This document shows, piece after piece, positions 47,439 to 57,455 of a stretch of 64,000 nt of DNA. Made by a program: the position numbers and the translations under genes. How positions within the stretch are numbered: the stretch's first letter is position 1; each line of letters begins with the position of its first letter. The DNA is from Streptococcus cristatus ATCC 51100 (GTDB lineage: Bacteria; Bacillota; Bacilli; Lactobacillales; Streptococcaceae). The notes beneath the pieces were generated by a model. The model made no database searches and was not told where the DNA came from. It saw only the letters and a program-made list of their open reading frames with translations. Location of the stretch: assembly GCF_000222765.1 (NCBI RefSeq), contig NZ_AFUE01000005.1, positions 62,001 to 126,000 on the forward strand. Direction: 5' to 3'.

Positions 47439-49691
47439 ATGACTATTGATCGTTTACTTGAAAAGCTAGACCCTGCAAGTCCGATCTTACAGGCGACTTT
47501 TGGACTGGAGAGAGAATCCCTGCGCGTGACAGAGGCAGGGACACTGGCTTCAACTCCCCATCCCAGCTCTCTGGGTTCTCGGAGTTTTCATCCCTATATC
47601 CAGACAGATTTTAGCGAGCAACAGCTAGAATTGATTACGCCCATCGCCTCTTCAACTCAGGAGGCTCGTCGCCTGCTGGGTGCCATCACCGATGTAGCTG
47701 GACGCTCCATTCCCCAAGATGAACTCATGTGGCCCTTGTCCATGCCTCCCCAACTCCGAGAAGACGAGATTGAAATTGCCCACCTCGAAAATACCTACGA
47801 ACTCCATTATCGTCAAGGTTTAGCAGAAAAATATGGCAAACGGCTCCAGACCATTTCCGGCATTCATTACAATATCGAGTTAGGAAAAGATTTGATGGCG
47901 GCTCTCTTTGAGGCTAGCGACTTTTCTTCCTTCAAGGTTTTTAAAAATGCTCTCTATCTCAAATTAGCTCGCAATTTCCTCCGTTTCCGCTGGTTCTTGA
48001 CCTATCTTTATGGTGCGGCTCCACTGGCAGAAGATGGCTTTTACGATGAGCCGGTTGAGGCTCCTGTCCGCTCACTCCGCAATAGCCATCACGGCTACGT
48101 CAATGACGAGCATATCCATGTATCATTTCGCTCGCTGGAAAGCTATGTCTCGGATATCGAGGACTATGTCGAGTCTGGCGACCTCAGTGCAGAAAAGGAA
48201 TTTTACTCGCCTGTGCGTTTTCGCGGTCAAAAACGAAATCGAGACTACCTGGAACAAGGCATTACTTACTTGGAACTGCGCTGTTTCGACCTCAATCCTT
48301 TCGACGTTTTGGGCATCAGTCAAGAAACCTTGGACACGGTCCATCTCTTTCTCTTGGCTCTATTGTGGCTGGATGATGTGACAGATAGTGATACACAGCT
48401 ACAAGCGGCTCATGCTCTCAACGATGCCGTTGCTTTGTCTCACCCCTTGACGCCCCTACCTGCAGAGGCCGACAGCTCTGCTATTCTCCAAGCTATGGAA
48501 AATGTGATCCAACATTTCCATCTTCCTGCCTCCTACCGTCAATTGTTAGCACAAGTCAGAGCTACACTGGCTGAACCCAAGCTGACTCTGGCAGGGCAAT
48601 TATTGCCTCATATTGAGAAAAATTCCCTCTCAGCTTTTGGACTGGCAAAAGCACGGGAATATCGAGATTACGCCTGGACCGCGTCCTACGCTCTCAAGGG
48701 GTATGAAAGTATGGAACTTTCCACTCAAATGCTCATGTTTGACGCTCTCCAGAAAGGCCTCCATCTCGAAATCCTAGATGAAAATGACCAATTTCTCAAG
48801 CTTTGGCATAGTCAGCATGTGGAGTATGTCAAAAACGGAAACATGACCTCCAAGGATAACTATGTCATCCCTCTGGCCATGGCCAATAAAACCGTCACCA
48901 AAAAGATTTTGGCTGCAGCTGACTTTCCTGTTCCGGCTGGGGCGGAGTTTTCTTCTCTCGAAGAGGGACTGGCCTACTATCCTTTGATTAAAGACCGACA
49001 AATTGTTGTCAAACCCAAGTCAACCAACTTCGGACTGGGCATCTCTATCTTCCAAGAACCGGCTAGTCTGGAAGCTTATCGCAAGGCTTTGGAGATCGCT
49101 TTTTCAGAAGACGCTGCTGTCTTGGTGGAGGAATTCATCGCTGGAACGGAATACCGCTTCTTTGTCTTAGACGGTCAATGTGAGGCAGTCCTCTTGCGCG
49201 TGGCAGCTAATGTCGTTGGAGACGGTCAACACACCGTGAGAGAATTGGTTGCCATCAAAAACGACAATCCCCTGCGCGGTCGAGACCATCGATCACCGCT
49301 CGAAATCATTGAACTGGGGGACATTGAACTGCTCATGCTGGACCAGCAAGGCTATGGACCAGATGATATCCTGCCTGCTGGTGTCAAAGTTGACTTGCGG
49401 CGCAATTCCAATATTTCTACTGGCGGAGACTCGATTGACGTCACAGACAGCATGCACTCATCTTATAAGGAACTCGCTGCAGACATGGCACAAGCTATGG
49501 GAGCTTGGGCTTGTGGCGTTGACCTAATCATCCCTGACAGCTCTGCTATTTCTACCAAGGAAAATCCCAACTGCACCTGCATCGAGCTCAACTTCAACCC
49601 CTCTATGTATATGCATACCTATTGTGCTGAGGGACCGGGGCAAAGTATCACCCCTAAAATACTGGCCAAACTTTTCCCAGAAATGGACTGA
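47439..49691 (+). CDS. gshF: Bifunctional glutamate-cysteine ligase/glutathione synthetase
   Basis: Makes glutathione in two steps from one 750-residue chain. The N-terminal gamma-GCS part (LERESLRVTEAGTLA, ISGIHYNIEL, RFLTYLYGAAP) runs to about 470, followed by an ATP-grasp glutathione synthetase part (VVKPKSTNFGLGISIF, VLVEEFIAGTEYRFFV, ELNFNPSMYMHTY). Full length and intact. Supports oxidative-stress resistance. Confidence 0.95.
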   Translation: MTIDRLLEKLDPASPILQATFGLERESLRVTEAGTLASTPHPSSLGSRSFHPYIQTDFSEQQLELITPIASSTQEARRLLGAITDVAGRSIPQDELMWPLSMPPQLREDEIEIAHLENTYELHYRQGLAEKYGKRLQTISGIHYNIELGKDLMAALFEASDFSSFKVFKNALYLKLARNFLRFRWFLTYLYGAAPLAEDGFYDEPVEAPVRSLRNSHHGYVNDEHIHVSFRSLESYVSDIEDYVESGDLSAEKEFYSPVRFRGQKRNRDYLEQGITYLELRCFDLNPFDVLGISQETLDTVHLFLLALLWLDDVTDSDTQLQAAHALNDAVALSHPLTPLPAEADSSAILQAMENVIQHFHLPASYRQLLAQVRATLAEPKLTLAGQLLPHIEKNSLSAFGLAKAREYRDYAWTASYALKGYESMELSTQMLMFDALQKGLHLEILDENDQFLKLWHSQHVEYVKNGNMTSKDNYVIPLAMANKTVTKKILAAADFPVPAGAEFSSLEEGLAYYPLIKDRQIVVKPKSTNFGLGISIFQEPASLEAYRKALEIAFSEDAAVLVEEFIAGTEYRFFVLDGQCEAVLLRVAANVVGDGQHTVRELVAIKNDNPLRGRDHRSPLEIIELGDIELLMLDQQGYGPDDILPAGVKVDLRRNSNISTGGDSIDVTDSMHSSYKELAADMAQAMGAWACGVDLIIPDSSAISTKENPNCTCIELNFNPSMYMHTYCAEGPGQSITPKILAKLFPEMD

Positions 49692-49700
49692 TAAAACAAG

Positions 49701-49727
49701 AATCGCAGGGGATTCCGTGCGATTTTT
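49701..49727 (+). terminator. Terminator of gshF
   Basis: AATCGCA-10 nt-TGCGATT followed by T-run. The 170 bp beyond it to 49898 remain open in one plus-strand frame without a start codon; I cannot say whether this is a remnant. Confidence 0.75.
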
Positions 49728-49915
49728 GCTTGCCCACTTGTGATAAAAAAGAACTCTTACGCTTGCTTGCAGGAAAGGAAGCAAAGCTCTTTCTTGATGA
49801 GGCAAACATTCTCATCAAATCTAAAAGTGCATCTGAATATATCAATCTTTCTCCTTCAAAAACTAGCTTTTATGTTAAAATAGAGATATCACATTGAGAA
49901 GAAAGAGAAAGGTTC

Positions 49916-50761
49916 ATGTCGAGAAGAAAGAATTATTCTAACCAGCAGCCGGAATGGTTTAGCTGGATTTGGATACTTGCAATTATTTTTGGTTCTGGAG
50001 TGGTAGCCAGCTATCTGATCCCCATTGCTATTTTAGGAGGTATTGGCTACGGAATCTATCGCTACCAAAGACAGAAAAGAGTTCGTATTGAAGCTAAACA
50101 AGCTAGCATTGGCCGTATTGAAGATTTAAAAGCAGTGATTGGTCAGGCGGACCGCCGTATTAAAGAATTAGAAAGCTACCAAGAATACGGCAAGAAGGAA
50201 GACTACCAAGATTTGGCCCTGCAAATTCTTCCCCAACTCACCTATATCAAAAACGTTGCTAAGGAATTACGAGATGAAATTCCTGCATCTGTCTACCAGC
50301 GCATTCAGACTAAAATTACTACTGTAACCGAGGAAATTGATAAACAACTGCAAAAGATTGAACGAGAGAAAAGGCAAAAGGAAGCGCAGCCAAAGAAAAC
50401 GAGTCTAGAAGAACTAGCCCCAGAATTGGTCGCTACGGTTCGCAATATTCAGATTGATCACGAGGCCATTCTTCAAAAAATCTCTCAATCTGAAAGCAAC
50501 AACAAGGAAGAACTGACTGCCATCCATCAGTCCCAGATGGAGCACTACGAAGATATTTTACAAGGCTACCTCAAAATCAAAGCCTCTCCCAAAGATTTTT
50601 ACAATGCAGAGGAGCGGCTAGCCAAGGCCAAAGCAGCTATCGAGCAGTTTGACTTGGACCTAGACGAAGCGCTGCGCCAGTTAAACGAAGCTGATTTGAG
50701 GGACTTTGACATCAGCCTGCGCATCTTAGACAAAGAAAAGCAAACAGACACCGGCCTTTAA
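49916..50761 (+). CDS. XpaC-family membrane protein
   Basis: 281 residues: N-terminal hydrophobic hairpin (about 16-45), then a long helical coiled-coil region (IEDLKAVIGQADRRIKELES, and AKAAIEQFDLDLDEALRQLNE). Matches XpaC/YceG-type proteins that accompany TelA; the proposed phosphatase activity of XpaC is poorly supported. Followed by telA after 24 bp. Confidence 0.8.
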   Translation: MSRRKNYSNQQPEWFSWIWILAIIFGSGVVASYLIPIAILGGIGYGIYRYQRQKRVRIEAKQASIGRIEDLKAVIGQADRRIKELESYQEYGKKEDYQDLALQILPQLTYIKNVAKELRDEIPASVYQRIQTKITTVTEEIDKQLQKIEREKRQKEAQPKKTSLEELAPELVATVRNIQIDHEAILQKISQSESNNKEELTAIHQSQMEHYEDILQGYLKIKASPKDFYNAEERLAKAKAAIEQFDLDLDEALRQLNEADLRDFDISLRILDKEKQTDTGL

Positions 50762-50785
50762 GCTAGATAAACCAAAGGAGAAACT

Positions 50786-52042
50786 ATGAGCCAAGAATTT
50801 AATTTTGATATTGATAAAATTGCTAACAATGCCATCAGCAAAAGCGACAAAACAACAGAAATCATCGGAGCCAATACGACTCAAGAAAATGGCCAGCTAA
50901 CTTTTCTGGAAAAGCTGACCCCTGAGCAACAGAATGCGATTACGGCCAAAGCTCCTCAGCTTGTGGATAATTTCGTATCGGACCAGAATGCCTTGCTGGA
51001 CTTTGGCCAATCTGCTGTAGAAGAAGTCAACGGTACTGTCAATCGTATCTTAGCCGAGCAGAAAAAATTACAAATTCCTCAGGTAGATGAGCTCTTAAAA
51101 AACACCAACAAGGAACTCAATGGCTTTGTCGCAAAATACAAGGATGTTCAAGTAGCGGAACTGGATAAGAAACCTAATTTCTTGGAAAAACTCTTCAAAC
51201 AGAGCAAAAATACCCTTCAAGAATTCTATTTCGACTCACAAAATATTGAGCAGAAGATGGACGGCATGGCTGCAACCGTCGTCAAGCAAGAAGACGTTCT
51301 GGCTCGCAATATTGTTTCTGCTGAAATGCTGATCGAGGATAATACCAAATCGATTGAAAACCTAGTCGGAGTCATTTCCTTTATCGAAGCTGCTCAGCAA
51401 GAAGCTGGCAATCGAGCGCTTAAGTTGCAGGCTGAAGTTGCTCAGTTAGATATGACTACCGTTGACTACCAAGTCAAATCGCAAGAATTAGCCCGAATGA
51501 CGGAGGTGGTCAATACCTTAGAACAGCAACACACTGAATATGTCAGCCGTCTCTATGTAGCTTGGGCGACAACGCCTCAAATGCGTAACCTAGTCAAGGT
51601 TTCCTCTGATATGCGCCAAAAACTTGGAATGCTCCGTCGCAATACCATTCCAACTATGAAACTGTCTATCGCCCAGTTAGGCATCCTCCAGCAATCGATG
51701 AAGTCCGGTCAGGTAGCTGATGCTATCTCTAATGCGAATAACGCTGCCCTGCAAATGCTCGCCGAAACCAGCAAGGAAGTCATTCCTCAGCTGGAGCGGA
51801 TTTCCCAAAGCCCTACTATCGCTGTTGAATCTGTCACTAAGCTGGCAGAAAGTCTCGTCGCACAAAATCAAGGCATTATCGAAGCTATTGATAAAGGACG
51901 GGAAAAACGCGCTCTGCTAGAAGCGGCTGTTATCCAATCTGCAGATACCATCAACAACTCTGTCAAACTGCGTGATCAAAGGATTATCCAAGCCCTGTTG
52001 GACCAAGGCAAGGAAGCCCAGAAAGAATTAACTTCAGAATAA
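50786..52042 (+). CDS. telA: Toxic anion resistance protein, TelA family
   Basis: 418-residue, mostly helical cytosolic protein. EVNGTVNRILAEQKKLQIPQ (quoted in part), LYVAWATTPQMRNLV and LRRNTIPTMKLSIAQLG are TelA-type segments. The family was linked to tellurite resistance and in other bacteria to envelope-stress tolerance. AAAGGAG ribosome binding site; operon with xpaC. Confidence 0.87.
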   Translation: MSQEFNFDIDKIANNAISKSDKTTEIIGANTTQENGQLTFLEKLTPEQQNAITAKAPQLVDNFVSDQNALLDFGQSAVEEVNGTVNRILAEQKKLQIPQVDELLKNTNKELNGFVAKYKDVQVAELDKKPNFLEKLFKQSKNTLQEFYFDSQNIEQKMDGMAATVVKQEDVLARNIVSAEMLIEDNTKSIENLVGVISFIEAAQQEAGNRALKLQAEVAQLDMTTVDYQVKSQELARMTEVVNTLEQQHTEYVSRLYVAWATTPQMRNLVKVSSDMRQKLGMLRRNTIPTMKLSIAQLGILQQSMKSGQVADAISNANNAALQMLAETSKEVIPQLERISQSPTIAVESVTKLAESLVAQNQGIIEAIDKGREKRALLEAAVIQSADTINNSVKLRDQRIIQALLDQGKEAQKELTSE

Positions 52043-52074
52043 GTAAAAAAGCCTAGGTGGCTCTTTCAACTCGT

Positions 52075-52106
52075 AGACAAACGTCAAAACTGATGTTTGT
52101 CTTTTT
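52075..52106 (+). terminator. Terminator of xpaC-telA
   Basis: AGACAAAC-12 nt-GTTTGTCT followed by T5. Confidence 0.85.
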
Positions 52107-52126
52107 GTATTTTTGGTCAAGAAGAC

Positions 52127-52168
52127 AAAAATGCACTCAGCTCTTAGGGAGAATTGAGTGCATTTTTT
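52127..52168 (-). terminator. Terminator of tpx
   Basis: ATGCACTCA-15 nt-TGAGTGCAT with T-rich flanks on both strands. Confidence 0.8.
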
Positions 52169-52184
52169 GGAAAAGTATAATTCT

Positions 52185-52676
52185 TTACAGACTTTTGACT
52201 GCAGCAATGGCTGCATCATAATCTGGCTCGGTATTGATGTTGTCCACATATTCAGCATAGGTCACAGTGTTGTTTTCATCCAAGACAAGAACTGCACGGG
52301 CCAACAGGTGCCATTCATTGATGAGGACGGCATAGTCGCGACCGAAAGAATGGTCAAAGTAGTCAGATAGCATGACAGCATTTTCGATACCTTCAGCAGC
52401 ACACCATTTGCCTTGAGCGAAAGGCAAGTCAACTGAAATCGTGATTACAACAGTATTATCCAAGTCAGAGAGTTCTTGATTGAAACGACGGGTCTGAGTT
52501 GAACAAACCCCAGTATCGATAGACGGTACGATGCTTAGGACTTTCTTTTTACCAGCAAAATCAGCCAAAGTTTTCTTTGAAAGGTCAGTAGCTGTTAGGC
52601 TAAAATCGTGGGCTGTGTCGCCGACTTGCAGTTGTTGGCCCGTAAAGGTTACAGGATTTCCGAGAAAAGTTGTCAT
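52185..52676 (-). CDS. tpx: Thiol peroxidase
   Basis: 163-residue peroxiredoxin reducing H2O2 and alkyl peroxides. Peroxidatic Cys in [16 protein letters not shown] (about 58) and resolving Cys in [10 protein letters not shown] (about 92) are both present. It follows scaA, from which a terminator-like hairpin separates it; the sca-tpx order is conserved in streptococci. Confidence 0.95.
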   Translation of the reverse strand: MTTFLGNPVTFTGQQLQVGDTAHDFSLTATDLSKKTLADFAGKKKVLSIVPSIDTGVCSTQTRRFNQELSDLDNTVVITISVDLPFAQGKWCAAEGIENAVMLSDYFDHSFGRDYAVLINEWHLLARAVLVLDENNTVTYAEYVDNINTEPDYDAAIAAVKSL

Positions 52677-52792
52677 AGGAAGTCTCCATTCATGTTTGAT
52701 AGCTCCATTGTACTGCGAATAGTGATTTTTTTCGAATAATTTGACCGAAAATTTGAGAGCGACTCCATGTGAAGCTTGTCCTTCAGAAATAA

Positions 52793-52822
52793 AGAGGTTA
52801 GGATTTTATCTTCCTAACCTCT
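52793..52822 (-). terminator. Hairpin between scaA and tpx
   Basis: AGAGGTTAGGA/TCCTAACCTCT with an 8-nt loop and a short T-run: probably a partial terminator that lowers tpx expression relative to scaA. Confidence 0.75.
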
Positions 52823-52827
52823 TATTA

Positions 52828-53760
52828 TTATTTAGACAGACCTTCTGCGATCTTTTCTAAGTTGTATTTCATCATGCTGTAGTAGCTATCACCCTCTTCG
52901 CCTTTATCAGCGATTGAGTCAGTGAAGATTTTAGCGTAGATTGGGATGTTGGTGTCTTTAGAAACAGTTTTCATCGGACGGTCGTCTACACTTGATTCCA
53001 CAAAGAGTGATGGCACTTTGGTCTTACGAAGTTTTTCAACCAAGCTTTTAATTTGGTCTGGAGTCCCTTCTTCTTCAGTGTTGATTTCCCAGATATAGGC
53101 TGATGGCACATTGTAGGCCTTAGAGAAGTACTTGAAGCAACCTTCGCTGGTCACAATCATTTTCTTTTCTTCAGGTATGTTGTTGAATTTCTCTTTAGCT
53201 TCCTTGTCCAAAGCGCTCAATTTTTCCACATAAGCCTTAAGATTTTTCTCGTAAGTTTCTTTGTTAGCTGGATCCTTTTCGCTCAAACGCTTGGCAATGT
53301 TTTTCGCATAGATAATCCCATTTTCCAAGTTAAGCCAAGCATGCGGGTCTTCCTTGCCCTTTTCATTTTGGCCTTCAAGATAAATGACATCAACGCCTTC
53401 GCTGACAGCGTAGTAGTCCTTGTTTTCTTTCTTCTTAGCATTCTCTACCAATTTTGTGAACCAAGCATTTCCGCCGGTTTCAAGGTTGATCCCATTATAG
53501 AAAATGAGATCCGCTTGGGAAGTCTTTTTGACATCTTCAGGCAGAGGCTCGTATTCATGTGGGTCTTGGCCGACAGGTACGATACTGTGCAAATTGATCT
53601 TATCGCCAGCGATATTCTTTGTAATATCCGCAATAATCGAGTTGGTTGCAACAACATTCAATTTTGAAGAACCAGTCTCGGTACTGCTTTTTTGACTAGA
53701 GCAGGCTGCTAGGCCGACAAAAGCCAGCAAAAGCAGAACTAAGAAACGACATTTTTTCAT
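52828..53760 (-). CDS. scaA: Manganese-binding lipoprotein of ABC importer
   Basis: 310 residues, LraI/PsaA family. Lipobox LAAC at residue 20 after a hydrophobic signal. Metal ligands expected at the conserved His of DPHEYEP and [11 protein letters not shown], Glu in [10 protein letters not shown] and Asp near the C-terminus (FTDSIADKG). Delivers Mn2+ (and Fe) to ScaB; also described as an adhesin in oral streptococci. Equivalent to SsaB or PsaA. Confidence 0.95.
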   Translation of the reverse strand: MKKCRFLVLLLLAFVGLAACSSQKSSTETGSSKLNVVATNSIIADITKNIAGDKINLHSIVPVGQDPHEYEPLPEDVKKTSQADLIFYNGINLETGGNAWFTKLVENAKKKENKDYYAVSEGVDVIYLEGQNEKGKEDPHAWLNLENGIIYAKNIAKRLSEKDPANKETYEKNLKAYVEKLSALDKEAKEKFNNIPEEKKMIVTSEGCFKYFSKAYNVPSAYIWEINTEEEGTPDQIKSLVEKLRKTKVPSLFVESSVDDRPMKTVSKDTNIPIYAKIFTDSIADKGEEGDSYYSMMKYNLEKIAEGLSK

Positions 53761-53781
53761 TGGAAATCCTCCATAAATATA

Positions 53782-54618
53782 TTATTTTACTTTTCTTTTT
53801 AAATACCGCTGTTTTGGTGCGATAAAAAATGAAACCAAAAAGATCAGGGCAGAGGTTAGAACGATACTCGAACCTGCTGCAACATTAAAACTATAACCGA
53901 TGAAGAGACCTAAAACAGATGCACCAGCCCCCAAGGCAGATGACAATAAAATCATGGTCTTGAGACTCTTGGCATAGAGATAGGCTGTCGCAGCTGGTGT
54001 AATCAGCATGGCCACAATCAGAATCGTTCCGACACTTTGCATAGCTGTGACAGAAACCAGAGTCAAGAGAATCATCAGCAAATAGTGGTAAAAATTAACC
54101 TTCATTCCCATAGCCTTGGCCAAAAGTGGATCAAAGGAAGTCAACAAAAGCTGCTTGAAGAAAATGGCAATGACCAGCAGCACCAAGATGCCCACACCAA
54201 TACTAATCCACATATCAAGGTCTTGCACCGCCAAGATATTCCCAAAGAGGATATGGAAAAGGTCGGTCGAACTCTTGGCAACACTAATCAAAATGACCCC
54301 CAGAGCCAAGAAGGAAGAAAAAGTAATCCCGATAGCTGTGTCACTCTTGATAATGGAATTGCCCTTGATGTAGGTGATAATAATAGAAGCTAGTAAGCCA
54401 AAGGTAATGGCACCGATGAAGAAATTAATCCCCAAAATGTAAGACAGGGCCACGCCAGGCAGCACCGCATGAGAAATGGCATCCCCCATGAGTGACATGC
54501 CCCGCAGAATGATAAAGCATCCAACGGCACCGGCCACCACCCCAATCACAATGGCCGTAATCAACGCATTTTGCAGGAAATGAAAATCATGCAATCCTTG
54601 AATAAATTCCTGGATCAT
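53782..54618 (-). CDS. scaB: Manganese ABC transporter permease
   Basis: 278 residues, about nine hydrophobic segments, ABC-3 family (GCFIILRGMSLMGDAISHAV, quoted whole; LITPAATAYLYAKSL). Start at MIQEFIQGL, whose GGAGGTGAC ribosome binding site overlaps the scaC end. Confidence 0.93.
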   Translation of the reverse strand: MIQEFIQGLHDFHFLQNALITAIVIGVVAGAVGCFIILRGMSLMGDAISHAVLPGVALSYILGINFFIGAITFGLLASIIITYIKGNSIIKSDTAIGITFSSFLALGVILISVAKSSTDLFHILFGNILAVQDLDMWISIGVGILVLLVIAIFFKQLLLTSFDPLLAKAMGMKVNFYHYLLMILLTLVSVTAMQSVGTILIVAMLITPAATAYLYAKSLKTMILLSSALGAGASVLGLFIGYSFNVAAGSSIVLTSALIFLVSFFIAPKQRYLKRKVK

Positions 54619-54619
54619 C

Positions 54620-55339
54620 CTAGTCACCTCCATTCATAAAGAGCTGAGAACCGTAGGTCTTCTGCATATTTTCTTTGATGAAGGTGCTCTCAGTTGATCC
54701 GAAAGCAATGACTTCCTTGTTAAGCAGCAAGACTTGATCAAAATAAGCGACTACCTTGCTCAAGTCATGATGAACAATCAAAATCGTCTTCCCAGCTTTT
54801 CTTAGCTGGCGGAGGGTCGCCATGATAATCTCTTCACTGACTGAGTCAATTCCAACAAAAGGCTCATCTAGGAAGATATATTCAGCCTCCTGGACCAAGC
54901 AACGGGCAATCAAGACCCGTTGAAATTGCCCACCAGACAACTGGCTAATCTGCCGCTCAGCGAAATCTTCTAAACCAACGATTTTCAAAGCCCGAGCAAC
55001 CTTTTCCCAGTCAGACGCTTTGAGGCGTTGAAAGAGCTTGATCTTAGGATATAATCCCAGAGACACACACTCCTTGACCTTGATAGGAAAATTATAGTCA
55101 ATGTGAATTTTCTGCTCTACATAAGCAATCTTGCTTAATTCTTGCTTCATGGGTTTTCTATCCAGAAAGGTCTGCCCCTCACTCTCAACAATTCCTAACA
55201 TACCCTTTATGAGAGTTGACTTTCCAGCCCCGTTTGGTCCGATAATCCCTGTGATAGTTGGTCCTTTTATTGTTAAAGAAGTTGGTTCTAAGGCCAGCTG
55301 TCCTTGATAACTGACACTTAAATTTTTCATTTCAATCAT
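54620..55339 (-). CDS. scaC: Manganese ABC transporter ATP-binding protein
   Basis: 239 residues. Walker [10 protein letters not shown] (about 35-43), signature [14 protein letters not shown], Walker [14 protein letters not shown]-loop VHHDL. First gene of scaCBA. Confidence 0.95.
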   Translation of the reverse strand: MIEMKNLSVSYQGQLALEPTSLTIKGPTITGIIGPNGAGKSTLIKGMLGIVESEGQTFLDRKPMKQELSKIAYVEQKIHIDYNFPIKVKECVSLGLYPKIKLFQRLKASDWEKVARALKIVGLEDFAERQISQLSGGQFQRVLIARCLVQEAEYIFLDEPFVGIDSVSEEIIMATLRQLRKAGKTILIVHHDLSKVVAYFDQVLLLNKEVIAFGSTESTFIKENMQKTYGSQLFMNGGD

Positions 55340-55352
55340 TGTTATACCTCTT

Positions 55353-55397
55353 TTGTTTTAATATACATTAAAATGAAAATTAAGTCAAGTTAATTTT
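55353..55397 (-). promoter_or_regulatory. sca promoter with ScaR-type operator
   Basis: On the minus strand TTGACT, 17 bp, TATATT. The -35 lies inside AAAATTAACTTGACTTAATT followed by TT (55376-55397), an 8-6-8 inverted repeat that agrees with published ScaR/PsaR/MntR-type operators. Mn2+-dependent repression of scaCBA follows. Confidence 0.88.
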
Positions 55398-55487
55398 TAA
55401 AAAATCCTTACAATCAATATAAGAAATATTTGAAAAAAGGAGCTAATTTTGATAAGGTTATATCAAAAGCAGGAAAGCGAGAAAAAC

Positions 55488-57380
55488 ATGACACGTTTAC
55501 AAGATGATTTTTATGACGCCATTAATGGCGAATGGGCCAAAACGGCCGTTATCCCAGATGATAAGCCTGTCACCGGCGGCTTCACAGATTTGTCAGATGA
55601 GATTGAAAAGCTGATGCTCTCCACTACTGATCAATGGCTGCGGGGTGAGGAAGTTCCTGATGATGGTATTTTGCAAAATTTTATCAAGTACCACCGTTTA
55701 GCAGCTGACTATGACAAGCGGGAAGCACTCGGTATCAAGCCTGTTTTGCCTTTGATTGCAGAATATCAAGCACTCAACTCCTTTGCAGAATTTACCACAA
55801 AGATTGCCGAGTTTGAGCTGGCTGGCAAGCCCAATTTCTTTCCTTTTGGTGTAGCGCCTGACTTTATGGACGCCCGTATCAATGTCCTCTGGGCAGATGC
55901 ACCAGGTACTATTCTCCCAGATACGACCTACTATGTCGAAGGTCACCCTCAAAAGGATAAGCTCTTGAAAAAATGGCGCGAATCTTCCGAAGCTTTGCTG
56001 CAAAAATTCGAATTTTCAGCAGAAGAAATCCAAGATTTGCTGGATAAGGTTTTAGAACTGGATGCTCGAATTGCTAAAGTCGTTCTGTCACGTGAGGAAA
56101 GTTCAGAATATGCCAAGCTTTACCACCCTTACAAGTGGGAAGACTTCAAGGCCTTAGCACCGAATCTACCTTTAGATGCGATCTTCACCCAACTCATCGG
56201 GCAAATTCCTGACCAGATTATCGTACCGGAGGAGCGTTTCTGGCAGGCTGCCGACCAATTCTACTGCGAAGAGGCTTGGCCCCTGCTCAAGGCCGTGCTT
56301 ATCTTTAATGCTATCGCGTCAGCTGAAGCCTACTTGACTGATGAAATCCGTGTCCTAGCAGGCGCTTATCGTCGCGCCCTATCTGGAACACCTCAAGCAC
56401 AAGACAAGAAAAAAGCTGCCTTTTACCTAGCTCAAGCGCCTTTCAATCAAGCCATCGGACTCTGGTATGCTGGACAAAAATTCTCCCCTGAAGCCAAGGC
56501 CGATGTCGAGCAAAAAGTAGCCAACATGATCCAAGTCTACAAGGAACGCCTCGCAAGCAATGACTGGCTGACACCAGAAACTCGGGACAAGGCTATTGTA
56601 AAACTCAATGTCATCAAGCCTTATATCGGCTACCCAGAGGAGCTGCCTGAGCGCTATGCAGACAAGATTGTGGATGAAAATCTCAGCCTCTTCGAAAATG
56701 CCCAAAAACTGCGACAAGTGGAAATTAAGTATGGTTGGAGCAAATGGAACCAGCCAGTGGATTACAAAGAATGGGGAATGCCAGCCCACATGGTCAATGC
56801 CTACTACAATCCGCAGAAAAATCTGATTGTCTTTCCAGCGGCTATCTTGCAGGCACCATTCTATGACCTGTACCAGTCCTCTTCAGCCAATTATGGCGGT
56901 ATCGGAGCGGTCATTGCCCATGAGATTTCTCATGCCTTTGATACCAACGGCGCTTCCTTTGATGAAAACGGCAGCCTCAACAACTGGTGGACGGAGCATG
57001 ACTACCAAGCCTTTACTGAGCGGACTCAGAAAGTCATCGACCAGTTTGAAGGTCTAGATTCTTACGGTGCCAAGGTCAATGGTAAGCTGACCGTTTCAGA
57101 AAATGTGGCGGACTTGGGCGGTATTGCAGCAGCTCTTGAAGCAGCCAAGAAAGAAGACGATTTCTCTGCGGAGGAATTCTTCACCAACTTTGCCCGCATC
57201 TGGCGGATGAAGGGACGCGAAGAGTACATGAAGCTTCTAGCCAGCGTCGATGTCCATGCGCCCGCTAAACTTCGTACCAATGTCCAACTGCCTAACTTTG
57301 ACGACTTCTTTACAACCTTTGGTGTCCAAGAAGGAGACGGCATGTGGCGTAGCCCAGAAGAGCGCGTGGTGATTTGGTAA
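55488..57380 (+). CDS. pepO: Endopeptidase O (M13 family zinc metallopeptidase)
   Basis: 630 residues. Zinc site H-E-I-S-H in VIAHEISHAFDTNG (about 480-493) and the third ligand in SENVADLGG (about 537-545); NAYYNPQKNLIVFPAAILQ is the family substrate-site motif. Start at MTRLQDDFYDAINGEW, the usual N-terminus. An AAAGGAG is better placed for an in-frame TTG 39 bp upstream, so 13 extra residues are possible. No signal peptide. Divergent from scaC, as in S. pneumoniae. Confidence 0.93.
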   Translation: MTRLQDDFYDAINGEWAKTAVIPDDKPVTGGFTDLSDEIEKLMLSTTDQWLRGEEVPDDGILQNFIKYHRLAADYDKREALGIKPVLPLIAEYQALNSFAEFTTKIAEFELAGKPNFFPFGVAPDFMDARINVLWADAPGTILPDTTYYVEGHPQKDKLLKKWRESSEALLQKFEFSAEEIQDLLDKVLELDARIAKVVLSREESSEYAKLYHPYKWEDFKALAPNLPLDAIFTQLIGQIPDQIIVPEERFWQAADQFYCEEAWPLLKAVLIFNAIASAEAYLTDEIRVLAGAYRRALSGTPQAQDKKKAAFYLAQAPFNQAIGLWYAGQKFSPEAKADVEQKVANMIQVYKERLASNDWLTPETRDKAIVKLNVIKPYIGYPEELPERYADKIVDENLSLFENAQKLRQVEIKYGWSKWNQPVDYKEWGMPAHMVNAYYNPQKNLIVFPAAILQAPFYDLYQSSSANYGGIGAVIAHEISHAFDTNGASFDENGSLNNWWTEHDYQAFTERTQKVIDQFEGLDSYGAKVNGKLTVSENVADLGGIAAALEAAKKEDDFSAEEFFTNFARIWRMKGREEYMKLLASVDVHAPAKLRTNVQLPNFDDFFTTFGVQEGDGMWRSPEERVVIW

Positions 57381-57406
57381 AGGACTTCAATTATATTTAA
57401 TCAAAC

Positions 57407-57455
57407 AAAAAACCTGCTCAGGAAGCGCAATAGAGCCTTCTCGAACAGGTTTTTA
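57407..57455. terminator. Shared terminator of pepO and the K+ channel gene
   Basis: AAAACCTGCTC...GAACAGGTTTTT across a loop with its own small hairpin; T-rich on both strands. Confidence 0.8.

Noticed and set aside
49654-49845. 63-codon minus-strand ORF behind gshF
   Set aside because: Overlaps the gshF terminator and 3' end, lacks an RBS and resembles no family.
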